From NCBI RefSeq assembly GCF_002591915.1, contig NZ_NIHB01000003.1, positions 124,001-188,000 on the forward strand: a stretch of DNA of 64,000 nt, in the 5' to 3' direction. How positions within the stretch are numbered: the first letter of the stretch is position 1; each line of letters begins with the position of its first letter. The DNA is from Marinicella litoralis. Lineage in GTDB: Bacteria; Pseudomonadota; Gammaproteobacteria; Xanthomonadales; Marinicellaceae. A model generated the notes under the pieces. That model ran no database searches and had not been told where the DNA came from. It saw nothing but the letters and a program-made list of their open reading frames with translations. Position numbers and translations under genes: made by a program. Shown here piece after piece: positions 1 through 8,820 of this stretch.

Positions 1-876
1 GCTATTTTTGTTGATGCCATCGATCCCGCAAATATTGGAACATTATCTGGTGTGGTGCGTGATGCCAGTGATTCTACCCTGATCGCCGGAGCAAATCTGA
101 TTTTTGATGGTATGGCTACCACATCTGATAACAGTGGTGTATATAACTTTGAAACCACCGCTACCAACGGTGATTTAACCATTAATAAATTAGGTTATGT
201 AACCCAAACAGTTGCTTCGGTAGGAGTTTTTGCTGGAAAAACAACGACTCAAAATATTTATTTAGAACCTTCTTGTGAAATCCAAGTGTTGAATAACGAC
301 ATTGAAACATTCAATCAAATCAGTGATGGCGGATGGTCTTTGATCACTGGAGATGGACCCAATGATTGGCGGATTGACTCGGGAGATGACCATACCTTGG
401 GTAATGGTAAAGCTTATGTTTCAACTGATGTGAGCGAAGTTACAGACAAAAGTTTGGTGTCTCCTCAGTTGTTGTTGGCAGATTCTTCTGAATTGACATT
501 CTGGCATAAACATCAATTTGAAGGCGGTAATTCTTTCTATGATGGTGGTGTGGTAGAAATCAAAGTCGTCGGGAGCTCAGTTTGGCAAGACCTTGGTGGC
601 GCGATGATCCAAAATGGATACAACGGTACCTTATCGGGAGGCTCCAGTCAGCCGTTAGGTGCTGTATCGGCTTTCGTTGGTTCATTAGGTACTTTTACAG
701 AGGTCAAAGTTGACTTGTCCGCTTATAACAACCAGAGTGTTAATGTCAGATGGCGAATGGGTACTGATTCTTCAGTAAGTGCTGGTGATTGGAAAATTGA
801 TGACATCAGGATTGCTGCTGCTGGCGAATGTCCAAATCCCAATGACATTATATTTATAGATGGATTCGAAGCATGA
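1..876 (+). CDS. C-terminal part of a secreted modular protein (carboxypeptidase-regulatory-like plus jelly-roll domain)
   Basis: The reading frame is open from the first base, so the N-terminus lies outside the window. The first visible 80 residues look like a carboxypeptidase-regulatory/Cna-B-like beta-sandwich: a G-x-L-S-G-x-V-x-D start, an S-x-G-x-Y-x-F strand and a K-x-G-Y-x-x strand. After a short linker with one Cys comes a beta-rich domain of about 170 residues containing the pattern S-P-x-L, L-x-F-W-H-K-H and a final D-W-x-I-D-D-I-R-I, typical of MAM/LamG-like jelly-roll domains appended to secreted peptidases. The protein ends in IFIDGFEA, a short tail discussed under findings. Probably exported; the missing N-terminal part may be a peptidase, but that is a guess. 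Its stop overlaps the next start as ATGA, so the two genes are probably cotranscribed. Confidence 0.75.
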   Translation, partial: AIFVDAIDPANIGTLSGVVRDASDSTLIAGANLIFDGMATTSDNSGVYNFETTATNGDLTINKLGYVTQTVASVGVFAGKTTTQNIYLEPSCEIQVLNNDIETFNQISDGGWSLITGDGPNDWRIDSGDDHTLGNGKAYVSTDVSEVTDKSLVSPQLLLADSSELTFWHKHQFEGGNSFYDGGVVEIKVVGSSVWQDLGGAMIQNGYNGTLSGGSSQPLGAVSAFVGSLGTFTEVKVDLSAYNNQSVNVRWRMGTDSSVSAGDWKIDDIRIAAAGECPNPNDIIFIDGFEA

Positions 877-1796
877 AGAAGGTGTGTTTGCCCGTTATGT
901 ATCAATTATTTTTAACTGCATTACTGATTCATGTTGGTTATTCATCGTTGGCTACTGAAGTCAATAAACTCAATGATTTTCAAGTATATTCAATTCAATC
1001 AAGCTATCCCATTGAACCCTCTGGATTAACTTTAAAAGAAGGTCAATTATTCACGGTTTGTGATGATGCCAATGTGATATTTAAGCTTAACTTTTTATCA
1101 GGCAGTATTGTAGAAGCAGAGGAACATGAAAAACTGGATGTGACTCAAATTGCAGCTTTGGCATTGGATTTAGAAGGTATTACCATGGTTGACAATGATT
1201 TTTTTGTGGCCAGTGAAACCCATCACAAATTAGTCAGCGTAAAAGAGGGGCAACTGAAGTGGGTACCAGATTTTGGTGGAGTCTATGCAGATGCGTTCAA
1301 AGCAGGTTTGTTTCAAATTTATAATGCCGGAATTGAATCGGTGGTTTATTTAGGAAACCAAACGTTTTTGTTATCGGTTGAAAGACAGCCCAGAGGCCTG
1401 ATTGAAGTTCAATTTGATGAATCTTTCAGTCAAATTGTGAAACAAACCAATCAAGTTTTTGATGACAGTGCGCATTCACTTGAATCAGACCGGAAGCCGG
1501 ATTTAACGGGTTTGTTTCTACACAATGGTGTCATCTATGCAATACACAGAAATGCATATATCATTCATGAGTTGCTGAAGGATGAAAAAGGATTGTATCG
1601 AGAAGGCCAATCGTGGTCGTATGAACACATTGTAAAACATCCGGACAATGCATTTCAGGACATGCAGTTCGGGCATGCCGAAGGATTGGCCGTTGATGAC
1701 GATAACTTTTACCTTATTTTTGATAACAACAAAAATCCAAAATTAAAAAATCCAAATGACATCAGACCTTTATTGGTCATTGCTAAACGTAAATGA
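873..1796 (+). CDS. Exported SdiA-regulated/phytase-esterase-like beta-propeller protein
   Basis: 307 residues with an N-terminal hydrophobic segment (residues about 8-27, ending SSLA) that looks like a Sec signal peptide. The mature part has repeated beta-propeller strands: P-S-G-L-T near residue 49, L-D-L-E-G-I-T near 103, G-I-E-S-V near 150, and a late H-A-E-G-L-A-V-D. These resemble the SdiA-regulated family or the related esterase-like-activity-of-phytase family; I cannot separate the two by eye. Role unknown, periplasmic by signal peptide. The ATG overlaps the upstream stop by four bases. Its 3' end overlaps the convergent M28 peptidase gene by 27 bases. Confidence 0.65.
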   Translation: MKKVCLPVMYQLFLTALLIHVGYSSLATEVNKLNDFQVYSIQSSYPIEPSGLTLKEGQLFTVCDDANVIFKLNFLSGSIVEAEEHEKLDVTQIAALALDLEGITMVDNDFFVASETHHKLVSVKEGQLKWVPDFGGVYADAFKAGLFQIYNAGIESVVYLGNQTFLLSVERQPRGLIEVQFDESFSQIVKQTNQVFDDSAHSLESDRKPDLTGLFLHNGVIYAIHRNAYIIHELLKDEKGLYREGQSWSYEHIVKHPDNAFQDMQFGHAEGLAVDDDNFYLIFDNNKNPKLKNPNDIRPLLVIAKRK

Positions 1797-4064
1797 TTGA
1801 ACAGAAATTATATTGTCTGATTTAATGAATGGTTTTTGAATCTGATGTTTAGGTCTGATTTGGATTTTGAAATCTTCACGACTCAATAAATCTAAACTGT
1901 GGCTCTGAACCTGCCATTCAAGTTCTTGGTCGGCGCTGATTTCTAAAATCAACTTGATTTGCTTTTTGCCGTCAAAATAATATTGTAATAAGCGATCACC
2001 AGACTTAAGTTGCATCGGCTCAGAAAGCGCAGTATGTCTACCTTCAATGCTGAAATGGTGAACTGAAATATTATTGTTGGTGAAAATTTCTAAAATTTCA
2101 GATTCAGAGTTAACAGTGATGTTGACTTCAATTTTCAATCTTTCATTGCTGGAAAGTAGATTCCTGGCAGTGATTTTTATGTCGTCGATTGGAATGGCAT
2201 TATTCAGAACTGTGAGGTTTCTGACAGGCTTTTTATAAAGCATACTGAATTCATTCAGGTCTTGTGGAGCAGAAGGTCGGTCAAATAGGTTGTTATTCCA
2301 TCCGGAATTAACCACATCATAATTAAAATAATATCCGATTTTATTGTCTTGATCATAAAGGTAAGAAAGACTCGTTGGGTGCGGGTTTTCCGCACTGACA
2401 GTTGGCTGTTGCGTTAAATGCCATGTTAAATAAAGCAGAGGCAAGCTGACCAGTAATATGACATAGCGGGTTTTTCCGTAATGACCAATCATTGGCGTAA
2501 ATAAGCCGAGTATAAGCGTTAAAAATACAGCAGTCATCGGAATCGCTTTGATGCCCAGTGCAATGGGTAAGTTTACAATCAAAGTTCCCAGTAATAAAAA
2601 GCCACAAACGGCAAAAATAGCAGCAAAGTCATCAGCCAGTTTGGGTTGGTGGTGTTGAATAGACAACAGCAAGACTGACAATAAAACCGGCCAAACTAAA
2701 AAGCCGCTGCCTGGCATAAAATAAACCATAGGAAGTAAAATCAACAACCACAGGCAAATGTTCATTATTGAACTGCTCAGTTCTCTTGTACTTTTAAATT
2801 TTGAGAACACCGTCATTGTTATGAATCCAGAACTGATCAGTAATGCTGCCATGATTTGATGGCCAGAATAAGGAAATCCTTGCAAGATGTCTTTGAATTC
2901 AGGTTGTAAATAATAAAGGGCTTTTAACAACAGCCAACACCAACCAAAACTGAGGAAAGCGGCAATGATTATAGGCATCACACCCTTAATTATTGACAGA
3001 ACACTCAGTTTTTTATGCCTTATGATTTTGGCAAGCAATAACATGAAAGTCACACCTATCAAAGCCATTAATAGCCAAGTGACCCATATTGGGTAATAAA
3101 TAAGTCCAATTTGAGGCAGTGTGAAGTAAACCATGGATTCATTGGATTTTATTTGACTCAGGTCTGCATTCGAAAAATGCTTTACCATGCTGTGGATTTG
3201 AAATGTTTGATGGGCTAAGGTGTTGAGCGATAGATTTTTTAAATTGTCTCTGCGTGTGTGGTAGTTGAAATGATCATCTATGAATGCGAAATTAAAACCA
3301 TTGATTTTAGCCATTTGATTGAACGGCGTTAGGTCTGTATCATTGGGCAGCATTTTATAAATTTCATAATGCAATGATGTGGTTACTGGCAAAGGTACAT
3401 CTGCATTTGCAAAGCCCTCTACCATCGCTCGATTACCACCATCTGTTTCTGGCCACATCATACTTGGACCACTGGTACCTCTGGCTTCGAGATTGATAAT
3501 CAATCCAATGTTGTGATTCTGAAGTTGTTCATTGATAAAAGCCCGGGCTCCCAGTAATCCAATTTCTTCGGCATCTGTAAACAGCACAACTATGTCATTT
3601 TCCAAGTCTTTTTTATTTTTCAATAACGCGTTGACAACTTCAAGTATGACAGCCACACCACTGGCATCATCGCCAGCCCCGGTGCCAGAAAATTTGGCCG
3701 CATCATAATGCGCTAATAATAACAGCGTTTGACGTTCCTCTGAGCTGGTTCTTGAATGTGTGGCAATGATGTTCCTGATTGGAGCCGCTCTTTTGTTCTT
3801 TGGGTTGAAGTATGTGGTCTTTTGAGTTGAAACATCCATTCCCATGACTTGTAGCTGTCTTACCAAATAGCGTTTGACATCGTCATGATAGTAATCACCA
3901 ACGGCACGAGGGCCTTTGGTTATCTTATCAATGTGTTTAACAACATTTTCAAAGAACACACCATCGTAATACAAATCATCAGGTGTGTTAGAAGGATAAC
4001 TGATCTGATAACTGCCCCAGGAAATGACGGCAAACAAAGCCATATAGAATGCATTTTTAAGCAT
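1770..4064 (-). CDS. Membrane-anchored M28 family zinc aminopeptidase
   Basis: 764 residues. One N-terminal membrane segment (about 5-21) is followed by an M28 catalytic domain: LLAHYD with metal-ligand His119, GDDASG with the bridging Asp at 132 or 133, TDAEEIG with the catalytic Glu and a Glu ligand at 166-167, a further acidic ligand in NLEARG, and a late His in FNYHTRRDN. From about residue 325 to 560 there are roughly eight hydrophobic helices, then a soluble C-terminal domain of about 190 residues. This layout matches the polytopic M28 peptidases related to Fxna/ER metallopeptidase 1 rather than simple secreted aminopeptidases. The catalytic domain should face the periplasm. It cleaves N-terminal residues from peptides; the substrate is unknown. 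It lies downstream of murA, separated by a long inverted repeat. Confidence 0.85.
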   Translation of the reverse strand: MLKNAFYMALFAVISWGSYQISYPSNTPDDLYYDGVFFENVVKHIDKITKGPRAVGDYYHDDVKRYLVRQLQVMGMDVSTQKTTYFNPKNKRAAPIRNIIATHSRTSSEERQTLLLLAHYDAAKFSGTGAGDDASGVAVILEVVNALLKNKKDLENDIVVLFTDAEEIGLLGARAFINEQLQNHNIGLIINLEARGTSGPSMMWPETDGGNRAMVEGFANADVPLPVTTSLHYEIYKMLPNDTDLTPFNQMAKINGFNFAFIDDHFNYHTRRDNLKNLSLNTLAHQTFQIHSMVKHFSNADLSQIKSNESMVYFTLPQIGLIYYPIWVTWLLMALIGVTFMLLLAKIIRHKKLSVLSIIKGVMPIIIAAFLSFGWCWLLLKALYYLQPEFKDILQGFPYSGHQIMAALLISSGFITMTVFSKFKSTRELSSSIMNICLWLLILLPMVYFMPGSGFLVWPVLLSVLLLSIQHHQPKLADDFAAIFAVCGFLLLGTLIVNLPIALGIKAIPMTAVFLTLILGLFTPMIGHYGKTRYVILLVSLPLLYLTWHLTQQPTVSAENPHPTSLSYLYDQDNKIGYYFNYDVVNSGWNNNLFDRPSAPQDLNEFSMLYKKPVRNLTVLNNAIPIDDIKITARNLLSSNERLKIEVNITVNSESEILEIFTNNNISVHHFSIEGRHTALSEPMQLKSGDRLLQYYFDGKKQIKLILEISADQELEWQVQSHSLDLLSREDFKIQIRPKHQIQKPFIKSDNIISVQSFTFSNDQ

Positions 4065-4081
4065 AATGCGAATTAATAATT

Positions 4082-4137
4082 ATCATTGAAAACAATATCA
4101 TAACCCAATGTCAGTTGGTGAATGTGTTTTCAATGAT
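4082..4137. repeat. Long-loop inverted repeat between murA and the M28 peptidase gene
   Basis: Two perfect 13-base arms, ATCATTGAAAACA at 4082-4094 and TGTTTTCAATGAT at 4125-4137, flank 30 bases. A/T-rich flanks (AATTAAT on both outer sides) allow further imperfect pairing. The loop contains a small CCAA/TTGG stem. It sits 19 bases after the murA stop on the minus strand and ends just upstream of the peptidase ATG. There is no U-tract, so a simple intrinsic terminator is doubtful; RNA processing or protein binding is possible. Confidence 0.6.
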
Positions 4138-4156
4138 GAATTAATTTGCTATACCA

Positions 4157-5410
4157 TTAATTTCTGATGATTCTTGCACCCAATTGATTCATTTTTTCTT
4201 CGATGGCTTCATAGCCTCGATCAATATAATGAATGTCATGAACATCGGTATTGCCTCTGGCTGCTAAACCAGCCAATACCAAGGACGCAGAAGCGCGTAA
4301 ATCAGTTGCTGTGACAGGTGCTCCGCTGAGTTGTTTTACGCCTTTAATGACCGCTTGGTTGCCTTCTACATGTATATTTGCCCCCATTCTATTCAACTCT
4401 TCAACATGCATAAAACGGTTTTCAAACAGGGTTTCAGTAATATGACTGGTGCCATCGGCAATGGCGTTTAAAGCGCAAAATTGAGCTTGCATGTCGGTAG
4501 GGAAGGCAGGATGAGGAGCTGTTCTGATATTTACTGGGTTGGGTCTTTTACCTTGCATGTTCAAAGTCACACTGTTTTCTGTGGTGGATATTTGAGCCCC
4601 AGCTTCCGTCAATTTATCAAAAACGGCATCCAAATCATCATTACAGCTGTTGTTGATGGTGATTGATCCACCTGTAATGGCGGCGGCAACCAAAAATGTG
4701 CCAATTTCAATGCGATCTGGCATCACAGCATGATGGGTGCCCTTGAGGTGATCTTTCCCTTGGATGTATATTTTTGAGGTTCCTTCACCTCGAATTTCAG
4801 CACCCATGGCTTTTAGGTACTTGGCCAAATCGACCACTTCAGGTTCGATGGCAGCATTTTCAATCAATGTCTCCCCTTGGGCCAAAGTGGCGGCGATCAT
4901 TATATTTTCAGTACCAGTCACAGTGACTTTTTCCATCACAATTCGGTTGCCTATGAGGCGATCGCATGTTGCCAAAATATAACCATCTTCAACGTCTATT
5001 TTGGCACCCATGGCTTGCAGTCCTTTGATGTGTAAATCGACAGGTCGAGCGCCAATAGGACAACCACCAGGCAAAGACACTTTAGCACGTCCATAACGTG
5101 CTACCAATGGGCCTAATGCCAAAATAGAAGCGCGCATGGTTTTCACTGTTTCATAGGGTGCTGTTTGATTGCTGAGGTGGTCGGTACAGATGGTGATATC
5201 TGAATGATGGTCTACTGTTAATTTGGCACCCATTTGAACCAACAATTCATTCATAGTGGTCACGTCATGTAAATGAGGCACATGCTGGATGTGCGATTCT
5301 CCTTGCCCGACTATGGTTGCAGCCAAGATGGGTAAAACTGCATTTTTAGCACCAGAGGCTTGAATGGTGCCATTGATTACATGGCCACCAGTTATGGTTA
5401 TTTTATTCAT
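4157..5410 (-). CDS. murA: UDP-N-acetylglucosamine 1-carboxyvinyltransferase MurA
   Basis: 417 residues, the normal MurA length. It transfers enolpyruvate from PEP to UDP-GlcNAc, the first committed cytoplasmic step of peptidoglycan synthesis. Visible hallmarks are the Lys22-Asn23 pair in SGAKNAVLP, the catalytic cysteine Cys117 in [15 protein letters not shown] (the position blocked by fosfomycin), the FPTDMQAQF segment and the C-terminal [10 protein letters not shown]. The Cys is present rather than Asp, so the enzyme should be fosfomycin sensitive. It follows ibaG with a two-base gap, the arrangement of many gammaproteobacteria, and is probably cotranscribed with it. Confidence 0.98.
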   Translation of the reverse strand: MNKITITGGHVINGTIQASGAKNAVLPILAATIVGQGESHIQHVPHLHDVTTMNELLVQMGAKLTVDHHSDITICTDHLSNQTAPYETVKTMRASILALGPLVARYGRAKVSLPGGCPIGARPVDLHIKGLQAMGAKIDVEDGYILATCDRLIGNRIVMEKVTVTGTENIMIAATLAQGETLIENAAIEPEVVDLAKYLKAMGAEIRGEGTSKIYIQGKDHLKGTHHAVMPDRIEIGTFLVAAAITGGSITINNSCNDDLDAVFDKLTEAGAQISTTENSVTLNMQGKRPNPVNIRTAPHPAFPTDMQAQFCALNAIADGTSHITETLFENRFMHVEELNRMGANIHVEGNQAVIKGVKQLSGAPVTATDLRASASLVLAGLAARGNTDVHDIHYIDRGYEAIEEKMNQLGARIIRN

Positions 5411-5412
5411 GC

Positions 5413-5676
5413 TTAATTTTTGTTGTCCTGTGATTGTTGATTGAGGATTTGGTATTCTTCAGGTGTCATGGCTTTGATGCTCAAGGCATGAATGTCAGCC
5501 ACCATATGATCCCCCAGCGCTTGATAAATAAGTCGATGTCTTTTTATTTTCATTAATCCTTCAAATTCAGATGAAACCACCAATGTCTCGTAATGACGTT
5601 GATCTTCACCGTATACTTCAATGTGGTCACATTTTATGTGTGTCGATAGTAACTTTTTAACTTCGTTGGGGTGCAT
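5413..5676 (-). CDS. ibaG: BolA/IbaG family protein
   Basis: 87 residues when started at the ATG at 5676 ([10 protein letters not shown]). An upstream in-frame start would add 29 residues unlike the family. It has the BolA fold signature: a central [24 protein letters not shown] region with the conserved His/Arg-rich turn, then a [10 protein letters not shown] helix and the [13 protein letters not shown] end. BolA-type proteins bind monothiol glutaredoxins and 2Fe-2S clusters; IbaG (YrbA) is linked to acid stress. The neighbour murA is the usual partner. Classification as IbaG rather than BolA rests on this context and the short length. Confidence 0.88.
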   Translation of the reverse strand: MHPNEVKKLLSTHIKCDHIEVYGEDQRHYETLVVSSEFEGLMKIKRHRLIYQALGDHMVADIHALSIKAMTPEEYQILNQQSQDNKN

Positions 5677-5706
5677 GAATTGTAATGTTTTGTTTGTTGA
5701 GTGCGC

Positions 5707-5735
5707 ATTATCTTGTAAAATAGTACGTTTATAAA
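5707..5735 (-). promoter_or_regulatory. Predicted sigma-70 promoter of ibaG-murA
   Basis: On the minus strand a TTTATA -35 (5730-5735) is separated by 17 bases from a GATAAT -10 (5707-5712), placing transcription start about 20-25 bases upstream of the ibaG ATG. The -10 is 5/6 and the -35 is 4/6 of consensus. Confidence 0.4.
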
Positions 5736-5790
5736 GTGGTTGTGTATAAATAATTGCAATCATTGACCAATTTACGGAAAAAACTATTAT

Positions 5791-6759
5791 ATGTTTGAAT
5801 CATTGATTTATTTAGTGGTCGGTCTTGTCTTGCTCATTTTTGCCGCTGATAAGTTTGTCTTGGGTGCTGCTTCAACAGCTAAACACATGGGTGTGTCTAC
5901 CATGTTAGTGGGCTTGATTATTGTCGGTTTTGGTACCTCAGCACCAGAAATGGTGGTTTCAGCCATAGCTTCATTCAAAGGCAATTCAGGGTTGGCGCTG
6001 GGAAATGCGGTAGGCTCAAATATCACCAACATTGCACTGGTACTTGGTACCGGTTTGTTGATAGTTCCGATGAGTATTAAATCTCAAACCATCAAAAGAG
6101 AAATGCCTATATTGTTACTGGTCACCTTGTTGGTATTGTTTTTATTGATGGATTTAAAGTTGTCCTTTTCTGATGGCATGATCATGATCATTTCGATGTT
6201 GGTTGTGACAGGGTTCCTTACTGTGATTGGAATCAAAGGTGATCACGATGAATTCAGTGATGAAATTGAAGCAGAATTTGATCTAGATATCAGTTTGAAA
6301 AAGGCAGTTATTTTATTGATTTTTGGTATTTTGGTTTTACCAGTTGCCTCTCAACTGATGGTAATTGGTGCCACTGATATTGCGGCAGAATTTGGTGTCT
6401 CTGACATGGTTATAGGACTTACCATAGTGGCATTGGGCACATCATTACCTGAATTGGCGGCGACAGTTGCCAGTGCGCTGAAAAAAGAGCATGATTTGGC
6501 CATTGGTAATATTGTTGGATCCAATATGTTTAATCTATTGGGTGTGATCGGCATTTCAGGGTTAATCAGAGAGTACGAATTCACTGCTCACTTTATTCAG
6601 TATGATTATTTTTATATGCTGGTATTAACTGTGTTTTTATTTTTGGCTTCAGTTTATTTTGTGTTGAAAGACCAATTCATATCTCGTGTTATCGGTGTGA
6701 TATTGGTGCTTTTGTACATCACTTATATGGTGTGGCTGTATGTGAGCAAAAGTATATGA
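5791..6759 (+). CDS. Calcium/sodium antiporter of the CaCA family (YrbG-like)
   Basis: 322 residues with about ten hydrophobic helices. Both internally repeated alpha motifs are present: GFGTSAPEMVVS followed by GNAVGSNITNIALVLG in the first half, and ALGTSLPELAAT followed by GNIVGSNMFNLLGVIG in the second half. The acidic residues of both motifs are intact. An acidic loop (GDHDEFSDEIEAEFD) links the halves. It is a cytoplasmic-membrane cation exchanger, by homology Na+/Ca2+. It occupies the place of yrbG at the head of the kds-lpt operon, and its stop overlaps the kdsD ATG. Confidence 0.93.
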   Translation: MFESLIYLVVGLVLLIFAADKFVLGAASTAKHMGVSTMLVGLIIVGFGTSAPEMVVSAIASFKGNSGLALGNAVGSNITNIALVLGTGLLIVPMSIKSQTIKREMPILLLVTLLVLFLLMDLKLSFSDGMIMIISMLVVTGFLTVIGIKGDHDEFSDEIEAEFDLDISLKKAVILLIFGILVLPVASQLMVIGATDIAAEFGVSDMVIGLTIVALGTSLPELAATVASALKKEHDLAIGNIVGSNMFNLLGVIGISGLIREYEFTAHFIQYDYFYMLVLTVFLFLASVYFVLKDQFISRVIGVILVLLYITYMVWLYVSKSI

Positions 6760-7736
6760 AAAAATTTTCTTCGTCTGACATTGTTCGCTTAAGTCATCAG
6801 GTCTTTGACGTTGAGTTGAATGGATTGAAACAATTAAAGCAACGCGTTGGTGATGAGTTTGTAGCTGCCATCGAATTAATCATGGCCTGCAAAGGGCATG
6901 TGGTTGTGATTGGAATGGGTAAATCAGGTCATATAGGCAATAAAATCTCTGCTACATTGGCTTCAACGGGAACGCCTGCATTTTTTGTTCACCCAGGAGA
7001 GGCCAGCCATGGTGACTTGGGAATGATTACTTCGGGTGATTTGATTTTGGCCATTTCTAATTCTGGCGAAACCGAAGAGGTGTTGACCATCTTGCCATTG
7101 ATTAAACGCATGGGAGCTAAATTGATTTCTATGACAGGCAAGCCCAATTCTAACTTGGCCAAAAATTCAAATGTTCATTTAGATATCTCGGTTACTGAAG
7201 AAGCTTGTCCGCTGGGGTTGGCGCCTACAGCAAGTACCACGGCGACTTTAGTCATGGGTGATGCATTGGCTGTGACCTTACTAGAGATGCGTGGTTTTAC
7301 CAAAGAAGATTTTGCGATGTCGCATCCTGCCGGTTCTCTGGGTAAAAAATTATTGCTCGGTATCGAAGATGTGATGCGTACGGGTGAAGATATACCGCGA
7401 GTACCGTTGAATGCTGATTTTGCTATGGCCTTGTTGGAAATGAACCAAAAGGGCTTGGGCATGACTGCAGTTGTGCATAACAATGGTCAAGTGGCCGGCG
7501 TTTTTACTGACGGTGATTTGAGACGGACATTGGATGATCTGGCAGACCTCAAAGAAAAGACCATGGTAGACCTGGCAACGCCCAACCCTGTATTAATCCA
7601 TTATAAGAAAATGGCGGTTGAAGCTGCACAAATCATGGAAGCATACAAAATACACTCATTGTTGGTGGTCAACGATGATGAAATACTGGTAGGGGCTTTA
7701 AATATTCATGATTTATTAAGGGCGGGGGTGGTTTGA
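6756..7736 (+). CDS. kdsD: Arabinose-5-phosphate isomerase KdsD (KpsF/GutQ family)
   Basis: 326 residues from the ATG at 6756, which overlaps the upstream TGA as ATGA; a GTG eight codons earlier is less likely. It converts ribulose 5-phosphate to arabinose 5-phosphate, the first step of KDO synthesis. An N-terminal SIS sugar-isomerase domain (about 30-180) has GMGKSGHIGNKISATLAST and ISNSGETEE; two C-terminal CBS repeats follow (about 205-326, including GVFTDGDLRR and VGALNIHDLLRAG). The short linker between domains carries the conserved SHPAGSLGKKLLL. It sits directly before kdsC. Confidence 0.96.
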   Translation: MKKFSSSDIVRLSHQVFDVELNGLKQLKQRVGDEFVAAIELIMACKGHVVVIGMGKSGHIGNKISATLASTGTPAFFVHPGEASHGDLGMITSGDLILAISNSGETEEVLTILPLIKRMGAKLISMTGKPNSNLAKNSNVHLDISVTEEACPLGLAPTASTTATLVMGDALAVTLLEMRGFTKEDFAMSHPAGSLGKKLLLGIEDVMRTGEDIPRVPLNADFAMALLEMNQKGLGMTAVVHNNGQVAGVFTDGDLRRTLDDLADLKEKTMVDLATPNPVLIHYKKMAVEAAQIMEAYKIHSLLVVNDDEILVGALNIHDLLRAGVV

Positions 7737-8266
7737 TGTTATTCAGTGAGGAAATTTTGCAACTTGCAGCAAAAATAAAACTGGTTATTTTTGATGTGGA
7801 TGGTGTCTTGACCGATGGAGGTCTTTACTTTACAGATGATGGGCGAGAAATCAAAAAATTCAATGTAAAGGATGGTTTGGGTATATCCATTTTAGTGAAA
7901 AAAGGCATTGAAGTGGCTGTCATCACCGGCAGGAATTCTGTCATTGTGGCAGATAGAATGAAATCTTTAGGGGTTAATCATGTCTACCAAGGTAGAATGA
8001 ATAAATTAGAAACCTATGAAAACCTGAAAATGGCGCTACACATTACAGACGAAGAAGTTGCTTTTGTTGGTGATGATGTCATTGATTTACCCGTGATGAA
8101 TCGCTGTGCATTATCAGCAGCAGTGGCTGATGCCCATGATGAAGTTTTGGCAAAAGCGCGTCTGGTATTAAGCAAGAATGGTGGGATGGGGGCTGCCCGA
8201 GAATTGTGTGACTTGATTATGCAAGCCAAAGGCATTGTCCATGATTTTTCTTCCGTTAAACAGTGA
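7736..8266 (+). CDS. kdsC: 3-deoxy-D-manno-octulosonate 8-phosphate phosphatase KdsC
   Basis: 176 residues from the ATG at 7736, which shares one base with the kdsD stop (TGATG). It is a HAD-superfamily phosphatase that removes phosphate from KDO-8-P. Motif I is FDVDGVLTDG with nucleophile Asp20 and acid/base Asp22, motif II is the Thr in VITGR, and the late GDDVIDLPVM supplies the magnesium-binding Asp residues. There is no cap domain, as expected for this tetrameric C0 class. KDO is needed for the LPS that the downstream lpt genes export. Confidence 0.96.
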   Translation: MLFSEEILQLAAKIKLVIFDVDGVLTDGGLYFTDDGREIKKFNVKDGLGISILVKKGIEVAVITGRNSVIVADRMKSLGVNHVYQGRMNKLETYENLKMALHITDEEVAFVGDDVIDLPVMNRCALSAAVADAHDEVLAKARLVLSKNGGMGAARELCDLIMQAKGIVHDFSSVKQ

Positions 8267-8820
8267 TGCTTGAAAAAAGCAGGTTGACACAATTGTTGAT
8301 TTTTGGCATTTTGGCCATCGTCAGTTATGCCATATATAATAAATATTATGCGCCAGAATCTGATACAGAATATGAACCGTTTACCAAAGGGTATTCATTG
8401 GAAGGTGTGATAATCAGAAACAGTAATGAATCAGGTGAAATAACCAGTACCATTGAATCACCTTCAATGATTCATTATGCCGACACCGAATTGTCTGAGA
8501 TAAAATCACCCAAATACACCATGCACCAAAGTGACGGTGACTGGGTGTTTACATCGGTTGTTGGAGAAATTAATAAAGGGCAAACAACCATTTATTTTCC
8601 AGAGTTGGTGGATTTATCGTTTGACTCTGAATCAACTGAAGCTGTGGCCATTCAAACCAGTCAATTAACAATCGATTTGAATGAAAAGACAGGAGTTACG
8701 GACAGTAAAATATCCATAAAAAGACCTGGTTTGTTTTTAACAGGATTGGGGTCAGTGATCAATTTCACTGATCAAAGTATTGAAATATTAGAAGATATGT
8801 ATGCAGAATTTGAAAATTAA
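8266..8820 (+). CDS. lptC: LPS export protein LptC
   Basis: 184 residues from the ATG at 8266 (TGATG overlap with kdsC). A single N-terminal membrane helix (about 9-24) anchors a periplasmic beta-jellyroll domain. Sequence identity in this family is low, but the length, topology, the YSLEGVIIRNSNESGEITSTIES strand pair (split here as YSLEGVI and ITSTIES), and the position before lptA make the call firm. LptC takes LPS from the LptBFG transporter and hands it to LptA. Confidence 0.9.
   Translation: MLEKSRLTQLLIFGILAIVSYAIYNKYYAPESDTEYEPFTKGYSLEGVIIRNSNESGEITSTIESPSMIHYADTELSEIKSPKYTMHQSDGDWVFTSVVGEINKGQTTIYFPELVDLSFDSESTEAVAIQTSQLTIDLNEKTGVTDSKISIKRPGLFLTGLGSVINFTDQSIEILEDMYAEFEN

Noticed and set aside
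5763-5792. TTGACC...ATTATA promoter for the CaCA antiporter gene
   Set aside because: The -10 would touch the start codon, leaving no room for transcription start unless the mRNA is leaderless.
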